This document shows positions 34,079 through 42,598 of a stretch of DNA of 64,000 bases, in pieces. The notes under the pieces were generated by a model. That model was given only the letters and a program-made list of their open reading frames with translations, did not search any database and was not told the DNA's origin. A program made the translations under genes and the position numbers. The stretch is taken from positions 83,374-147,373 of the forward strand of contig CAZTAO010000007.1 of the NCBI GenBank assembly GCA_964611645.1, written 5' to 3'. The stretch comes from CAZTAO01 sp964611645. GTDB taxonomy: Bacteria > Armatimonadota > UBA5829. Position 1 is the first letter of the stretch, and the number at the start of each line of letters is the position of its first letter.

Positions 34079-35401
34079 ATGGCCGAATCCCCATCCCCAG
34101 GTTCCAAACACGGCTGGAAGATAGCTACCGCAGCGATAATCGTGATTGCCCTTCTGGTGACGGTCAGGGTCAACCGGGTGGTAAACGATAACAGCCTTGT
34201 GCCCGTGGCCTTGCCAACCCCCAAAATGCCCAAGCCCAATGGTTACGACTATCTCGTTGCTGCGGGGAATGCGCTGGTAGACAAAGATAAGATCGGCGAT
34301 GCAGTTAGCTCGTCGGCTGCTTCCCGCAACGGAAAGCCAAAGCCGACCTGGCAGGAGAAGGATGCGCTTGTTCGCAGGAACGCGAAGACTCTCAGTCTCT
34401 TGCATCAGAGCTTCCGCTATGAGTACCTGAACCCGCCAGCTCGCTCATCGAACATTCCTTTCCCCCACTATACCAAGTTCCGCAACATCGGCAGGCTTCT
34501 CTCTCTGAGAGGTCAGGTTGCCGCGGAGCGGGGTGACTATGGTGGGGCAATGGACAGCTATCTGGATTCCTGTGAGATGGGCGCGAAAATTCCCAGGGGT
34601 GGCATGATCATGGCCATGCTTATTGGCGTCGCCTGCGAAGCCATCGGCCGCGTGCCGACCTGGGAAATCGTGGACAAGGTCGATGCGCAATCGGCGCGGC
34701 GCGGCGCGCGTCGAATGGAGAGTATCCTCGGAAAGCTGACTCCATACTCGGATACGGTAACTGAGGAGAAGTATCTGATGGTTGGTACTCTGCAGGAGGT
34801 ATTCAGCAAGCCCAACTGGCGCAGGGAGGTTGCGGGCCTCGTTGCATTTGGAGTAATGGACGATAAAGCGCCGCCGGCCCGGAAAGTCTCGAACGGGCTG
34901 AAATCCCTCCTGAGAACAAAAGGGCAGATGCTCCGTAGCTACAGCACCCATGCGGATGAGTGCATTGCTCTCTGCAAAAGACCCTATCCCGCCAGGAAAC
35001 CGTGGCCGGATGTAAGCAGCGATCCCTTTCTGGGCCTATTACTCCCAGTACTTCAAAAGTCAGGTTTCAAATCCGAACAGAACAGGGCAATGGACGGTCT
35101 CCTGTGCCTGTCACTCGGGCTCCGGGCCCACAGACTCGAGCACGGCAAGTATCCGCCGACACTTCAGGCATTGGTTCCCGGATACTTGAGCGCGCTGCCC
35201 GCAGACCCATTCGCGATGAGCGGCACTTTCAAATACCGGCTGAAAGCAGACAACTACGTGCTCTATAGCATCGGCCCTGATGGCAAGGACGACGGCGGGA
35301 AACCGGGGGTGACCCCGAAATACCCTGCCAAGTATCGATCACACTACTATGTATTCCGTGACACACCAGGCGACATCGTCGCCGGTGTGAACAAGATGTA
35401 G
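34079..35401 (+). CDS. Membrane-anchored protein with pilin-like tail, paralogue 1
   Basis: 440 residues. N-terminal helix (IATAAIIVIALLVTVRV, about 18-34), then a helical body with the phrase PKPNGYDYLVAAGNALVDKD and an alanine/arginine-rich middle (GRVPTWEIVDKVDAQSARRG). The C-terminus has EHGKYPPTLQALVPGYLSAL, PADPFAMSG and LYSIGPDGKDDGGKPG, the tail typical of type II secretion/pilin-like (GspG-type) proteins, but without an N-terminal prepilin cleavage site. Function unknown. Its neighbour (35425-36759) is about half identical, so the two are a tandem duplicate. Confidence 0.75.
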   Translation: MAESPSPGSKHGWKIATAAIIVIALLVTVRVNRVVNDNSLVPVALPTPKMPKPNGYDYLVAAGNALVDKDKIGDAVSSSAASRNGKPKPTWQEKDALVRRNAKTLSLLHQSFRYEYLNPPARSSNIPFPHYTKFRNIGRLLSLRGQVAAERGDYGGAMDSYLDSCEMGAKIPRGGMIMAMLIGVACEAIGRVPTWEIVDKVDAQSARRGARRMESILGKLTPYSDTVTEEKYLMVGTLQEVFSKPNWRREVAGLVAFGVMDDKAPPARKVSNGLKSLLRTKGQMLRSYSTHADECIALCKRPYPARKPWPDVSSDPFLGLLLPVLQKSGFKSEQNRAMDGLLCLSLGLRAHRLEHGKYPPTLQALVPGYLSALPADPFAMSGTFKYRLKADNYVLYSIGPDGKDDGGKPGVTPKYPAKYRSHYYVFRDTPGDIVAGVNKM

Positions 35402-35424
35402 GGCTGTAGAGGAGTGGTTAGGCT

Positions 35425-36759
35425 ATGGACACAAGGGGCAGGGTGATGACTGAATCGAGGCGACAAAGTCGCCGGCGCGTGTGGGGAGCAATCCTTGTGG
35501 TGCTGGCAGCGCTCTACTTCGTTGCTACAGCGGTTCTGCCCCGTACGCATCCGTTCAACCGCAAGGTGGACATACAAGTCCCGGCTCCTCCCGAGCTGCC
35601 AAAGCCCAATGCTTACGACTTTTTCGCCGCTGCGCGAAAAGCTCTGGTTGATGACGGAAAAACCATTGGAGCCGCGCTTCCTAGCGGTCCCCCAACCAAT
35701 CACAATACCCCCGAGCTTACCTGGGCGGAGAAGGCGGAACTCGTCCGGCGTAACTCCAAGGCTCTCAAGATTCTCCGGCAGGGGTTTGGCTGCCGTTACC
35801 TGAACCCTCCATCTCGAACATTCGCTGGCATGTCCCCCAAGCTCTCTGAGTTACGACACCTTTGTCGGCTGCTGGCGGTGGAGGGCAACGTGGCGGCGCA
35901 TAGGGCAGACTATGGCCGAGCAATGAACAGCTACATCGATGCCTGCCAAGCCGGCTCGATGATACCCCACGGAGCCCCGCTGGTTGATTCGCTCGTTGGG
36001 GTTGCGATTGAAGCAATCGGGCGCAAGAGCCTTTACGAAGTCGTGGACAAGGTAGACGCCGAGTCGGCCCGAAGAGGCGCCCGGCGGATGGAGATCGTGA
36101 TCGGGAATCACGTGCCATACTCCAAGACCCTTACCGAGGAGAAGTACACCTTTGCCTCCGGCTTGGCGGAGTTCTTCAACAGAGCCGAACCACGGGATGC
36201 TATGCTCCCCGGCGCTACTTTCCGGAATCCCGTGGGCACACTGACGAAGCTCAGGATCGACACCGAGAACAGGCGGCGGATGTTACGCGACTACATCAAG
36301 TACACCGATCAGAGCATTGCCGTGGCGAGGAAGCCTTATTCCAAGTACGCAGTGTGGCCTGGCGCCCCCAGTGACTCGGCTGTAGCCATTCTGATTCCGG
36401 CATTCGAGCAGGGTTACTTCAAGATCGAGTCCAAGCGGGCGGCGGACGGGCTGCTGTGTATTCAACTCGCCCTCCGGGCCTACAAGCTCGAGCACGGCAA
36501 GTATCCGCAGACGCTGCAGGCGTTGCTTCCCGGATATGTGAGCGCGCTGCCTGCTGACCCGTTCGCGCTAAGCGGCACATTCCAGTATCATCAGAAGCCC
36601 GGGGGTTACGTGCTCTATAGCATCGGCCCCGACGGCAAGGACGACGAAGGCAAGCCGGGTGACCCGAGTGGTCCTACGCCGTCAGCCAGTGTCCGTGCCA
36701 ACCGGATCATGGACGCCGATTCAAAGGGCGACATCGTGGCCGGCGCAAACAAGATGTAG
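35425..36759 (+). CDS. Membrane-anchored protein with pilin-like tail, paralogue 2
   Basis: 444 residues from ATG 35425 (GAGGAG about 10 nt upstream); ATG 35446 is a weaker alternative. Same architecture as the upstream gene: basic N-terminus (RRQSRRR), helix WGAILVVLAALYFVATAVL, PKPNAYDFFAAARKALVDDG, a middle VDKVDAESARRGARRMEI, then LEHGKYPQTLQALLPGYVSA, PADPFALSG and LYSIGPDGKDDEG. The 23-bp gap to paralogue 1 suggests one transcript. A role in a surface or secretion complex is a guess from the tail only. Confidence 0.75.
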   Translation: MDTRGRVMTESRRQSRRRVWGAILVVLAALYFVATAVLPRTHPFNRKVDIQVPAPPELPKPNAYDFFAAARKALVDDGKTIGAALPSGPPTNHNTPELTWAEKAELVRRNSKALKILRQGFGCRYLNPPSRTFAGMSPKLSELRHLCRLLAVEGNVAAHRADYGRAMNSYIDACQAGSMIPHGAPLVDSLVGVAIEAIGRKSLYEVVDKVDAESARRGARRMEIVIGNHVPYSKTLTEEKYTFASGLAEFFNRAEPRDAMLPGATFRNPVGTLTKLRIDTENRRRMLRDYIKYTDQSIAVARKPYSKYAVWPGAPSDSAVAILIPAFEQGYFKIESKRAADGLLCIQLALRAYKLEHGKYPQTLQALLPGYVSALPADPFALSGTFQYHQKPGGYVLYSIGPDGKDDEGKPGDPSGPTPSASVRANRIMDADSKGDIVAGANKM

Positions 36760-36817
36760 AGGCAGCTTGGCTCTCTAGGCTCTCAACTCTCAGCTATCAT
36801 ACAAGGAGACGCATTAC

Positions 36818-38656
36818 ATGAGTATCCCCCGACCTGAATACCCCAGGCCGCAGCTTGTCAGAGACGATTGGATGAACCTCAACGGAGAGTGGGAGTTTGC
36901 GCTTGACCCCGGCAAGAGCGGGCGAGCGCGTGGTATGGTTGATGCTGCGCCGTTTGAGCGGAAGATAATCGTGCCATTCTGCCCGGAAAGCGAACTCTCG
37001 GGCATCAGCAACAAGGACTTCATGCCTTGTGTCTGGTATCGCAAGAGTTTTGGCTTGCCGAGTGACTGGCAGGGCAAGCGAGTTCTGCTGCACTTTGGCG
37101 CTGTGGACTATGACACCGAGGTCTGGGTGAATGGGAGTTCGGTCGGCAAGCACAGGGGTGGGTACGTCGGGTTCGCTTTCGAGATAACTCAGTTCCTCAA
37201 ACCCGGTGAGAACACGGTTGTGGTGTGCGCCGAGGACGATGTCCGCTCGGGTTTGCAGCCTTCGGGCAAGCAGTCGTTCTTGTATGGCTCCGCAGCCTGC
37301 CACTACACCCGAACCACCGGCATCTGGCAGACGGTTTGGCTGGAGGCCGTGCCGACCACCTACATCTCGCATATTCGGATAACTCCCGACCTGGAGAACG
37401 GCCGCGCGCACGTCGTAGCCAGGATAGACGGCCCGTGCGGCGACCTGCATCTCTCGGCCATCGCGAAGCTTTGTGGTGAGGATGTCGGCGGGGACACGGT
37501 CAGGGTCGCGGGCGGGCTGGCTCAGCTTGATGTATCCATCGAACAGAGCAAGCTGCTTCCGTGGTCACCGGGCAACCCCACGCTATATGATCTGGAATTG
37601 GTTTTAGAGAGTGGCAACAGCCCGGTTGATCGCGTTTCAAGCTACTTCGGCCTGCGGTCCCTGGGCATCGACGGCTATGCGCTGCTCCTGAACGGTGAGC
37701 CGCTGTTCCAGAGGCTGGTGCTGGACCAGGGCTACTATCTGGACGGCATCTACACCGCCCCGACCGATGAGGCGCTTCGCAGGGACATCGAGCTGTCGAT
37801 GGCGATGGGCTTCAACGGCGCCAGGCTCCATCAGAAGGTCTTCGAGGAGCGGTTCCTCTACTGGGCCGACAAGCTCGGCTACATCGTGTGGGGTGAGATG
37901 GCGAGTTGGGGAGTCGAGATGACCGATCCCGTCCACCTGGAGCGATTCCAGACCGAATGGCTGGAAGTGCTGGATCGAGACTACAGCCATCCCAGCATAG
38001 TCGGCTGGTGTCCGCTGAACGAGACACCGGTCAACCGCAGCGCCGAAATCCAGAGGCAGATATACCGGCTGACCAAACAGATAGACCCAACCCGGCCCTG
38101 CATAGACACCAGCGGCTACACCCACGCCGAACTCACGGATGTCTACGATGTCCACGATTACGAGCAAAACCCAAACAAACTTGCATCACATTTCGTGGAC
38201 AGGCTGCCGTCCCAGTATGAACTCGACTTTCCGCCCGACAAGCCCATCGAACCACGGCCGCAGCGGCCGTACTTGAACAGCGAGTACGGCGGAATCCGGT
38301 GGGACGTAGGCCAGACAGCCGAGAATGCGTGGGGCTACGGCGACAGCCCAAAGACCGAGGAGGAGTTCCTGACCAGGTATAAAGGCCTCACGGAAGTCTT
38401 GCTCGCCCATCCCAAAATGTGCGGTTTCTGCTATACTCAGTTGACGGATGTGGAACAGGAAGTAAACGGCCTCTACACATACCACCGCAAGCCCAAATTC
38501 GACCCGGCAGTGATCTACGCCGTCAACTCACAAAAGGCGGCGATAGAAACCGTGGGGACAGCCCTCCGTGGTTGGCTGCATTCGCATAGTGGTTTCGACC
38601 AGGCACAAGACCTGCCCCACGGGGTTGAACGCCAATGCACGAAAGAGGCCCCGTAG
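36818..38656 (+). CDS. GH2 glycosidase (beta-galactosidase/beta-glucuronidase-like)
   Basis: 612 residues, no signal peptide, AAGGAG 10 nt upstream. GH2 architecture: sugar-binding jelly-roll (YPRPQLVRDDWMNLNGEW, YRKSFGLPSDWQGKRVLLHF, VWVNGSSVGKHRGGYVGF), an Ig-like domain from about 190, and a TIM barrel from about 290. The acid/base Glu is in WCPLNETPVNR (E402) and the nucleophile in YLNSEYGGIRW (E489). The natural domain seems to stop around YAVNSQKAAIE; the remaining tail up to the stop (about 35 residues) is encoded by a dispersed repeat (38550-38624). Substrate could be a beta-galactoside or glucuronide; intracellular action is inferred from the lack of a signal. Confidence 0.9.
   Translation: MSIPRPEYPRPQLVRDDWMNLNGEWEFALDPGKSGRARGMVDAAPFERKIIVPFCPESELSGISNKDFMPCVWYRKSFGLPSDWQGKRVLLHFGAVDYDTEVWVNGSSVGKHRGGYVGFAFEITQFLKPGENTVVVCAEDDVRSGLQPSGKQSFLYGSAACHYTRTTGIWQTVWLEAVPTTYISHIRITPDLENGRAHVVARIDGPCGDLHLSAIAKLCGEDVGGDTVRVAGGLAQLDVSIEQSKLLPWSPGNPTLYDLELVLESGNSPVDRVSSYFGLRSLGIDGYALLLNGEPLFQRLVLDQGYYLDGIYTAPTDEALRRDIELSMAMGFNGARLHQKVFEERFLYWADKLGYIVWGEMASWGVEMTDPVHLERFQTEWLEVLDRDYSHPSIVGWCPLNETPVNRSAEIQRQIYRLTKQIDPTRPCIDTSGYTHAELTDVYDVHDYEQNPNKLASHFVDRLPSQYELDFPPDKPIEPRPQRPYLNSEYGGIRWDVGQTAENAWGYGDSPKTEEEFLTRYKGLTEVLLAHPKMCGFCYTQLTDVEQEVNGLYTYHRKPKFDPAVIYAVNSQKAAIETVGTALRGWLHSHSGFDQAQDLPHGVERQCTKEAP
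38550..38624. repeat. Diverged copy of the MITE-like repeat, inside the GH2 3' end
   Basis: CCGTGGGG at the left and CCCCACGGGG at the right, with CAGCCCTCCGTGGTTGG after the left end, match the ends and inside of 5069-5152 / 6362-6450 (CCCTCCGTGGTTG, ACCTGCCCC). It is read as the last ~35 residues of the GH2 protein. Confidence 0.6.
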
Positions 38657-38876
38657 AAAGACGCAGTATCGGGACTTCCGCTCCGCTCAAGTCCCGATAC
38701 CCCCGAAAGCTCTACAAACCGCCAGAACCCTGACCACCGACCTGACCCGCTACGAGATGGACCAATCCAGATACCAGCAGGTGAGGGAGGAACTCGGTGC
38801 GGCTATTGAGGGGTTGGTGCGGTGAGGGGGGATTGGCTTCGCTGATAAGAAACAACGAATAACTGCAGCAATGATA

Positions 38877-38904
38877 GTCATTCCGACCGAAGGGAGGAAT
38901 CTGC
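38877..38904. repeat. Dispersed intergenic repeat (GCAGATTCCTCC family), inverted
   Basis: GTCATTCCGACCGAAGG...GAATCTGC, the reverse complement of the 5218 and 42498 units. It and the 42498 unit lie on either side of the SIR2-HerA operon in opposite orientation. Confidence 0.7.
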
Positions 38905-38996
38905 TTTCCCAGCCTCCAGACGAATGACTTACCGATACCGTCCATTACCGATTGTAGATATCGGCCTCTCATACCACACATTCCAATAAACAGTTG

Positions 38997-39025
38997 TTGA
39001 CACTGGTATGAAAAAGGCATACACT
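38997..39025 (+). promoter_or_regulatory. Promoter of the SIR2-HerA-KTSC operon
   Basis: Perfect TTGACA (38997-39002), 17-nt spacer, TACACT (39020-39025). It implies a leader of about 110 nt before the SIR2 start, longer than usual. Confidence 0.65.
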
Positions 39026-39139
39026 CTTCGTGTTGGGTTCGTTGTGTCTTCTGGCCCGTGCCATTGAAATGCACAGCCAGTCCAACCTTGATGTGTTCAG
39101 CCACGAGCCTTTCTATGGCGCTAGACAGGGGGACTACTG

Positions 39140-40396
39140 ATGGCGACCTATGATCCATACGAGGCCGCGCTTGAGCTTCGGGAACAGCTAACATCTGAGA
39201 AGCGCCGAGTTGGGTTTCTCTTCGGCGCTGGAACGTCCATGGCGGTAGGCCTCCCTGGCATTGACCAGCTGACAACGATGGTCTCAGATGCACTGGACGT
39301 GCCGTGTAAGAATCAGTTCGACAAGATATGTGATGAGATCTCAGAGTCAGCCAACATCGAGAGAGTACTCGGACGTGTGAGAATGTACCGGGAACTCATG
39401 TGCGGCGGCAAGGAATGCAGCTATGCAGACCTAGAGAGTGAGGACGCTGCCCGTGAGCTGGATAAACGCATATGCCAAGCTATCGCCAAATGTGTACGCA
39501 TAGAGAAGTCCGATGATTCGTCCCCGCACTATACGTTCGCAAAATGGATTCGTGCGCTTTACTCCGACCGCGCCTGGCCGGTCGAGATTTTCACAACTAA
39601 CTACGACGTGTTTATCGAAGAAGCCTTCGACCGGCTTGGAGTACCGTACTTCGACGGGTTCGTCGGTTCCGTCGAACCATTCTTTGCCCCGGAGTCAGTC
39701 GAAGCCGAGCCAGGAAGCACGGCAGATTATCTTTACCCCCCTAGAGGCTGGACTCGACTCTCCAAGCTCCACGGTTCCATCAATTGGTGTGCACGCAGAA
39801 GCTCCGACACCGATACCATCCACCGCCTTTCCGGTCTAGCTGGCGAGGATGAGGAGCTCGTGATATATCCAAGTCACGAAAAGTACGTTGAGTCTCGGAA
39901 GCTGCCTTTCATCACTTTCCAGGACCGCCTGCGACGTTTTGCTGCCAGCGGTGAGGGTCTACTAATAGTGTGCGGTTTTGCGTTCGGTGATCAGCATCTG
40001 AACGATATTCTCATTCAGGGACTGCGCTCAAACCCGCGTCTGGCGGTGACAGCCCTCGTCTACGGCAACGCCGACGCGTCGGGCAAACGGGTTCTACCTC
40101 TGAGCTTGATCAAACATGCCGAGCGGTTTGCGAACCTCACGCTGTACGGTCCTGACAAAGCGGTCATGGGCGGTATAGCCGGAGACTGGCGCGACCCCAA
40201 TAGGAAACCAGAAGGAGCCAGCACATGGCCATTCTGGGACGCCGGGAACCGTATATTCACTCTGGGCGACTTCAATTCCTTTGCACGATTTCTCGAGGAG
40301 TTTATGGGGTTTCGCACCTCCGCACTTGAGGCAAGAAGTAACACGCCCGCTGCAGGTCCATTGGCTGCCGCCAAGTCGGAGGCTACTCCAGAGTGA
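39140..40396 (+). CDS. SIR2-domain NADase-like defence protein
   Basis: 418 residues. The SIR2-like Rossmann core has the NAD-binding GAGTS (residues 29-33), FTTNYD with Asn 154 and the KLHGS with catalytic His 211, so the NAD-hydrolysing centre is intact. The C-terminal part (IVCGFAFGDQHLNDIL) completes the SIR2_2-type fold. It lacks a sirtuin zinc module. The gene's stop overlaps the HerA start by 4 bases (GTGA). In known SIR2-HerA systems the SIR2 protein is an NAD+-depleting effector held by the HerA ATPase and released by phage infection. Whether this one is active needs test; the residues suggest yes. Confidence 0.85.
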   Translation: MATYDPYEAALELREQLTSEKRRVGFLFGAGTSMAVGLPGIDQLTTMVSDALDVPCKNQFDKICDEISESANIERVLGRVRMYRELMCGGKECSYADLESEDAARELDKRICQAIAKCVRIEKSDDSSPHYTFAKWIRALYSDRAWPVEIFTTNYDVFIEEAFDRLGVPYFDGFVGSVEPFFAPESVEAEPGSTADYLYPPRGWTRLSKLHGSINWCARRSSDTDTIHRLSGLAGEDEELVIYPSHEKYVESRKLPFITFQDRLRRFAASGEGLLIVCGFAFGDQHLNDILIQGLRSNPRLAVTALVYGNADASGKRVLPLSLIKHAERFANLTLYGPDKAVMGGIAGDWRDPNRKPEGASTWPFWDAGNRIFTLGDFNSFARFLEEFMGFRTSALEARSNTPAAGPLAAAKSEATPE

Positions 40397-42189
40397 GAAC
40401 CGAAGCGACGTTTCTGGGCTTGGTTACGAGGGTGGTTGGCGCCAAACTGATGGTAGAGTTGTCGCCGGAGATTCCATCAGCAAACCCGATCATCAATGGA
40501 CGAATGTACCGCCTGGGTCAGGTCGGTTCATTTGTAAAGATACCCCTTGGTTTCCTGAGTCTGTTCGGGATCGTTTCGATGGTCGGGGCAAGTTCGATAG
40601 ACACCGGCGAACTCCCTCCAGCCATTGCGCCCCAGGGACAAAGGTGGATTGAGGTACAACTAGTAGGCGAGTCGTACCAGGGGGAGCCATTCCAGCGTGG
40701 CATTAGCGTGTTCCCTACAATCGATGACGAAGTGCACGTCGTTACCGAGGATGACCTGTCGGTTGTATACGGAACCCGAAGCCCTTCTATGGTGGAGATC
40801 GGCAATTTGGTGGCATCGTCCAGCCTATCAGCAGCTATTGATGTCGACAAGTTGGTTACACGCCATGCTGCCATAGTTGGTTCAACAGGTAGTGGAAAGT
40901 CTAACGCAGTCGCAGGGTTGCTCAAAGCGCTCGGCGGCGGTTCCTACCCCAATCTGAACGTTGTAGTTATCGACCCCCACGGGGAGTATGGGGCAGCTCT
41001 TCAGGGCAAAGCCAGAGTGTATTCGATTGGCGACAACGTGCACCCCTTGATCATACCCTACTGGGCCCTCTCTTTCGACGAACTGGCTTGGTTTCTGGTC
41101 GACCGGCGTTCCGGTACCGAAACCATACAAGACATCCAGCTTCGCGACTATATACTGCAGAAGAAGAGTGAAGCCTGCAATACCCTGAAAGCTGGCCCAA
41201 TCAGCGATAACGAGATTACCGTCGATTCGCCGATACCTTTTTCGATCCGAGACCTCTGGTACTACTTCGATCGGCGTGAGAGAGTCACTTACAATGATAT
41301 GGCACGAACCCAGGAGGCTCTGATTCTCGACGGTAACGCGGACACCTTGACGCCAGCCCAGTTTACCCCGCCGGGTGCTGGTTCAGCCGCGCCGTTCAAA
41401 CCTAGCACCCCGCCACTTATGGGAGGCTACGTCGGCAAAATACACGGGAGATTGCGAGACAAACGCTATTCATTCTTGCTCGATCCCACTGGCTACATTC
41501 CCGGCCAGAACGATCTACACGACCTTCTGCAGAACTGGATAGGGCATCCCGAAGGAATAACCGTATTCGACCTCGCCGGCGTTCCGTCCGAGGTGACCGA
41601 TGTAGTTGTCGGCACCATCACCAGAATACTCTTCGAGAGCATGCTCTGGGGTCGTGATCTACCTAGTCTAGGGAAGCAGCGCCCCGTGCTTCTCGTCTAC
41701 GAGGAGGCCCACTCCTACCTACCACGCGGTGGGTCCTCACAGTTTGTTCCTGGTTTCGCCGGACGCTCTGTGCGTCGCGTCCTCAAGGAGGGCAGAAAGT
41801 ACGGAGTCGGTGCGCTCGTGGTCAGTCAGAGGCCCTCGGAACTGGATGACACAGTCCTTTCGCAGTGCGGCACGTTCTTTGCCCTGAGGCTCTCAAACAC
41901 AGAAGATCAGTCCCGGATACGCGCGACTGTACCCGAGGCTCTTGCGGGCCTAACGGATCTTCTACCGGCGATGCGTACCGGTGAGGCGCTGATAGTAGGA
42001 GAGGCTGTCCAGATTCCGAGCCGTGTGCGGTTACCGCTGGTCGAGCCTAGGCCGAAGAGCGACGATCCTGAACCCGCCTTGCGGTGGAGGGAACCGAGAG
42101 TAGATAAGCCACCATTCGACAAGGCTGTCACAGCGTGGCGGCAACAAAGATTCGCAGATCCTGAAGGAGATAGTGAAGGGCATGGATAG
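40393..42189 (+). CDS. HerA-family ATPase/helicase
   Basis: 598 residues starting at GTG 40393, overlapping the SIR2 gene. An N-terminal HAS-barrel-like domain (about 1-145) leads to the DUF87/HerA ATPase core: Walker A GSTGSGKS (163-170), LNVVVIDPHGEYGAAL, and Walker B VLLVYEEAHSYLPRGG. The C-terminal stretch SQRPSELDDTVLSQCGTFFALRL, then TVPEALAGLTDLLPAMRTGEALIVGEAV, is the conserved end of HerA ATPases. HerA forms hexameric DNA pumps; here it would build the SIR2 complex that senses phage DNA or proteins. Its 3' end overlaps the KTSC gene. Confidence 0.9.
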   Translation: MRTEATFLGLVTRVVGAKLMVELSPEIPSANPIINGRMYRLGQVGSFVKIPLGFLSLFGIVSMVGASSIDTGELPPAIAPQGQRWIEVQLVGESYQGEPFQRGISVFPTIDDEVHVVTEDDLSVVYGTRSPSMVEIGNLVASSSLSAAIDVDKLVTRHAAIVGSTGSGKSNAVAGLLKALGGGSYPNLNVVVIDPHGEYGAALQGKARVYSIGDNVHPLIIPYWALSFDELAWFLVDRRSGTETIQDIQLRDYILQKKSEACNTLKAGPISDNEITVDSPIPFSIRDLWYYFDRRERVTYNDMARTQEALILDGNADTLTPAQFTPPGAGSAAPFKPSTPPLMGGYVGKIHGRLRDKRYSFLLDPTGYIPGQNDLHDLLQNWIGHPEGITVFDLAGVPSEVTDVVVGTITRILFESMLWGRDLPSLGKQRPVLLVYEEAHSYLPRGGSSQFVPGFAGRSVRRVLKEGRKYGVGALVVSQRPSELDDTVLSQCGTFFALRLSNTEDQSRIRATVPEALAGLTDLLPAMRTGEALIVGEAVQIPSRVRLPLVEPRPKSDDPEPALRWREPRVDKPPFDKAVTAWRQQRFADPEGDSEGHG

Positions 42190-42397
42190 AGAACCTGTAT
42201 CGTCTTCCAATCTTGCATCAGTAGGGTACGATTTGGACAGTGCCACTCTTGAGGTCGCCTTTCTGAACGGGAGAGTCTACCAGTATCAAGGTGTGCCAGA
42301 GGAGATACACCTCGGGCTTATGTCTGCTGGCTCAAAGGGATCATACTTCAACGAGTATGTGAAACGAGCTGGCTATCCGTACATTCAGGTAGGGTAG
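42182..42397 (+). CDS. KTSC-domain protein coupled to HerA
   Basis: About 71 residues from ATG 42182, 8 bases inside the HerA gene; GTG 42173 is another start but too close to AAGGAG. The sequence PVSSSNLASVGYDLDSATLEVAF, GRVYQYQGVPEEIHLGLMSA and YFNEYVKRAGYPY shows the KTSC fold (S-x-x-x-x-x-GYD; Y-x-Y-x-G-V-P-x-x; A-x-S-x-G-x-Y-F-N). KTSC domains also occur at the C-terminus of some lysyl-tRNA synthetases and in phage or toxin loci; their function is unknown. The overlap makes it likely a third part of the operon. Confidence 0.75.
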   Translation: MDREPVSSSNLASVGYDLDSATLEVAFLNGRVYQYQGVPEEIHLGLMSAGSKGSYFNEYVKRAGYPYIQVG

Positions 42398-42497
42398 GCC
42401 GCCGCTCGCACGGTGTTACGTTCGAGGAACAGTGTCCATCTGAGCCCATTGTAGCGCGGCTATCCCGTTGGTCAGTCGAGAATCGCGGGTCCGAGAA

Positions 42498-42525
42498 GCA
42501 GATTCCTCCTTCGGTCGGAATGACA
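42498..42525. repeat. Dispersed intergenic repeat (GCAGATTCCTCC family)
   Basis: GCAGATTCCTCCTTCGGTCG then GAATGACA, closest to the reverse complement of 38877-38904. Confidence 0.7.
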
Positions 42526-42576
42526 GCCGGTTCGTCTCAGCCGCAGTCAACGCCAGCGGCTACAGCGTGTGCACAT

Positions 42577-42598
42577 TCCAGGTAGGATACCTGGAGGG
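42577..42598. repeat. 25-bp palindromic repeat, copy 3 (partly diverged)
   Basis: TCCAGGTA, loop GGA, TACCTGGA, then GGG. It keeps the inner arms of 19351-19375 and 34021-34045; the left CCC is changed. Confidence 0.7.

Larger units (their letters stand above)
38657..39139. other. Intergenic region before the SIR2-HerA operon, 483 bp
   Basis: Contains a possible gene remnant (38724-38825, reading LTTDLTRYEMDQSRYQQVRE and GLVR to a stop), a GCAGATTCC-family repeat (38877-38904) and, in 38997-39025, the promoter of the SIR2 gene. The remnant is out of the GH2 frame; it could be an ancient tail or a lost gene. I see no RNA gene. Confidence 0.5.

Noticed and set aside
38568..38825. 85-aa open frame downstream of the GH2 gene
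   Set aside because: Its first half lies in repeat DNA; only the last ~30 residues look protein-like, so at most it is a remnant.
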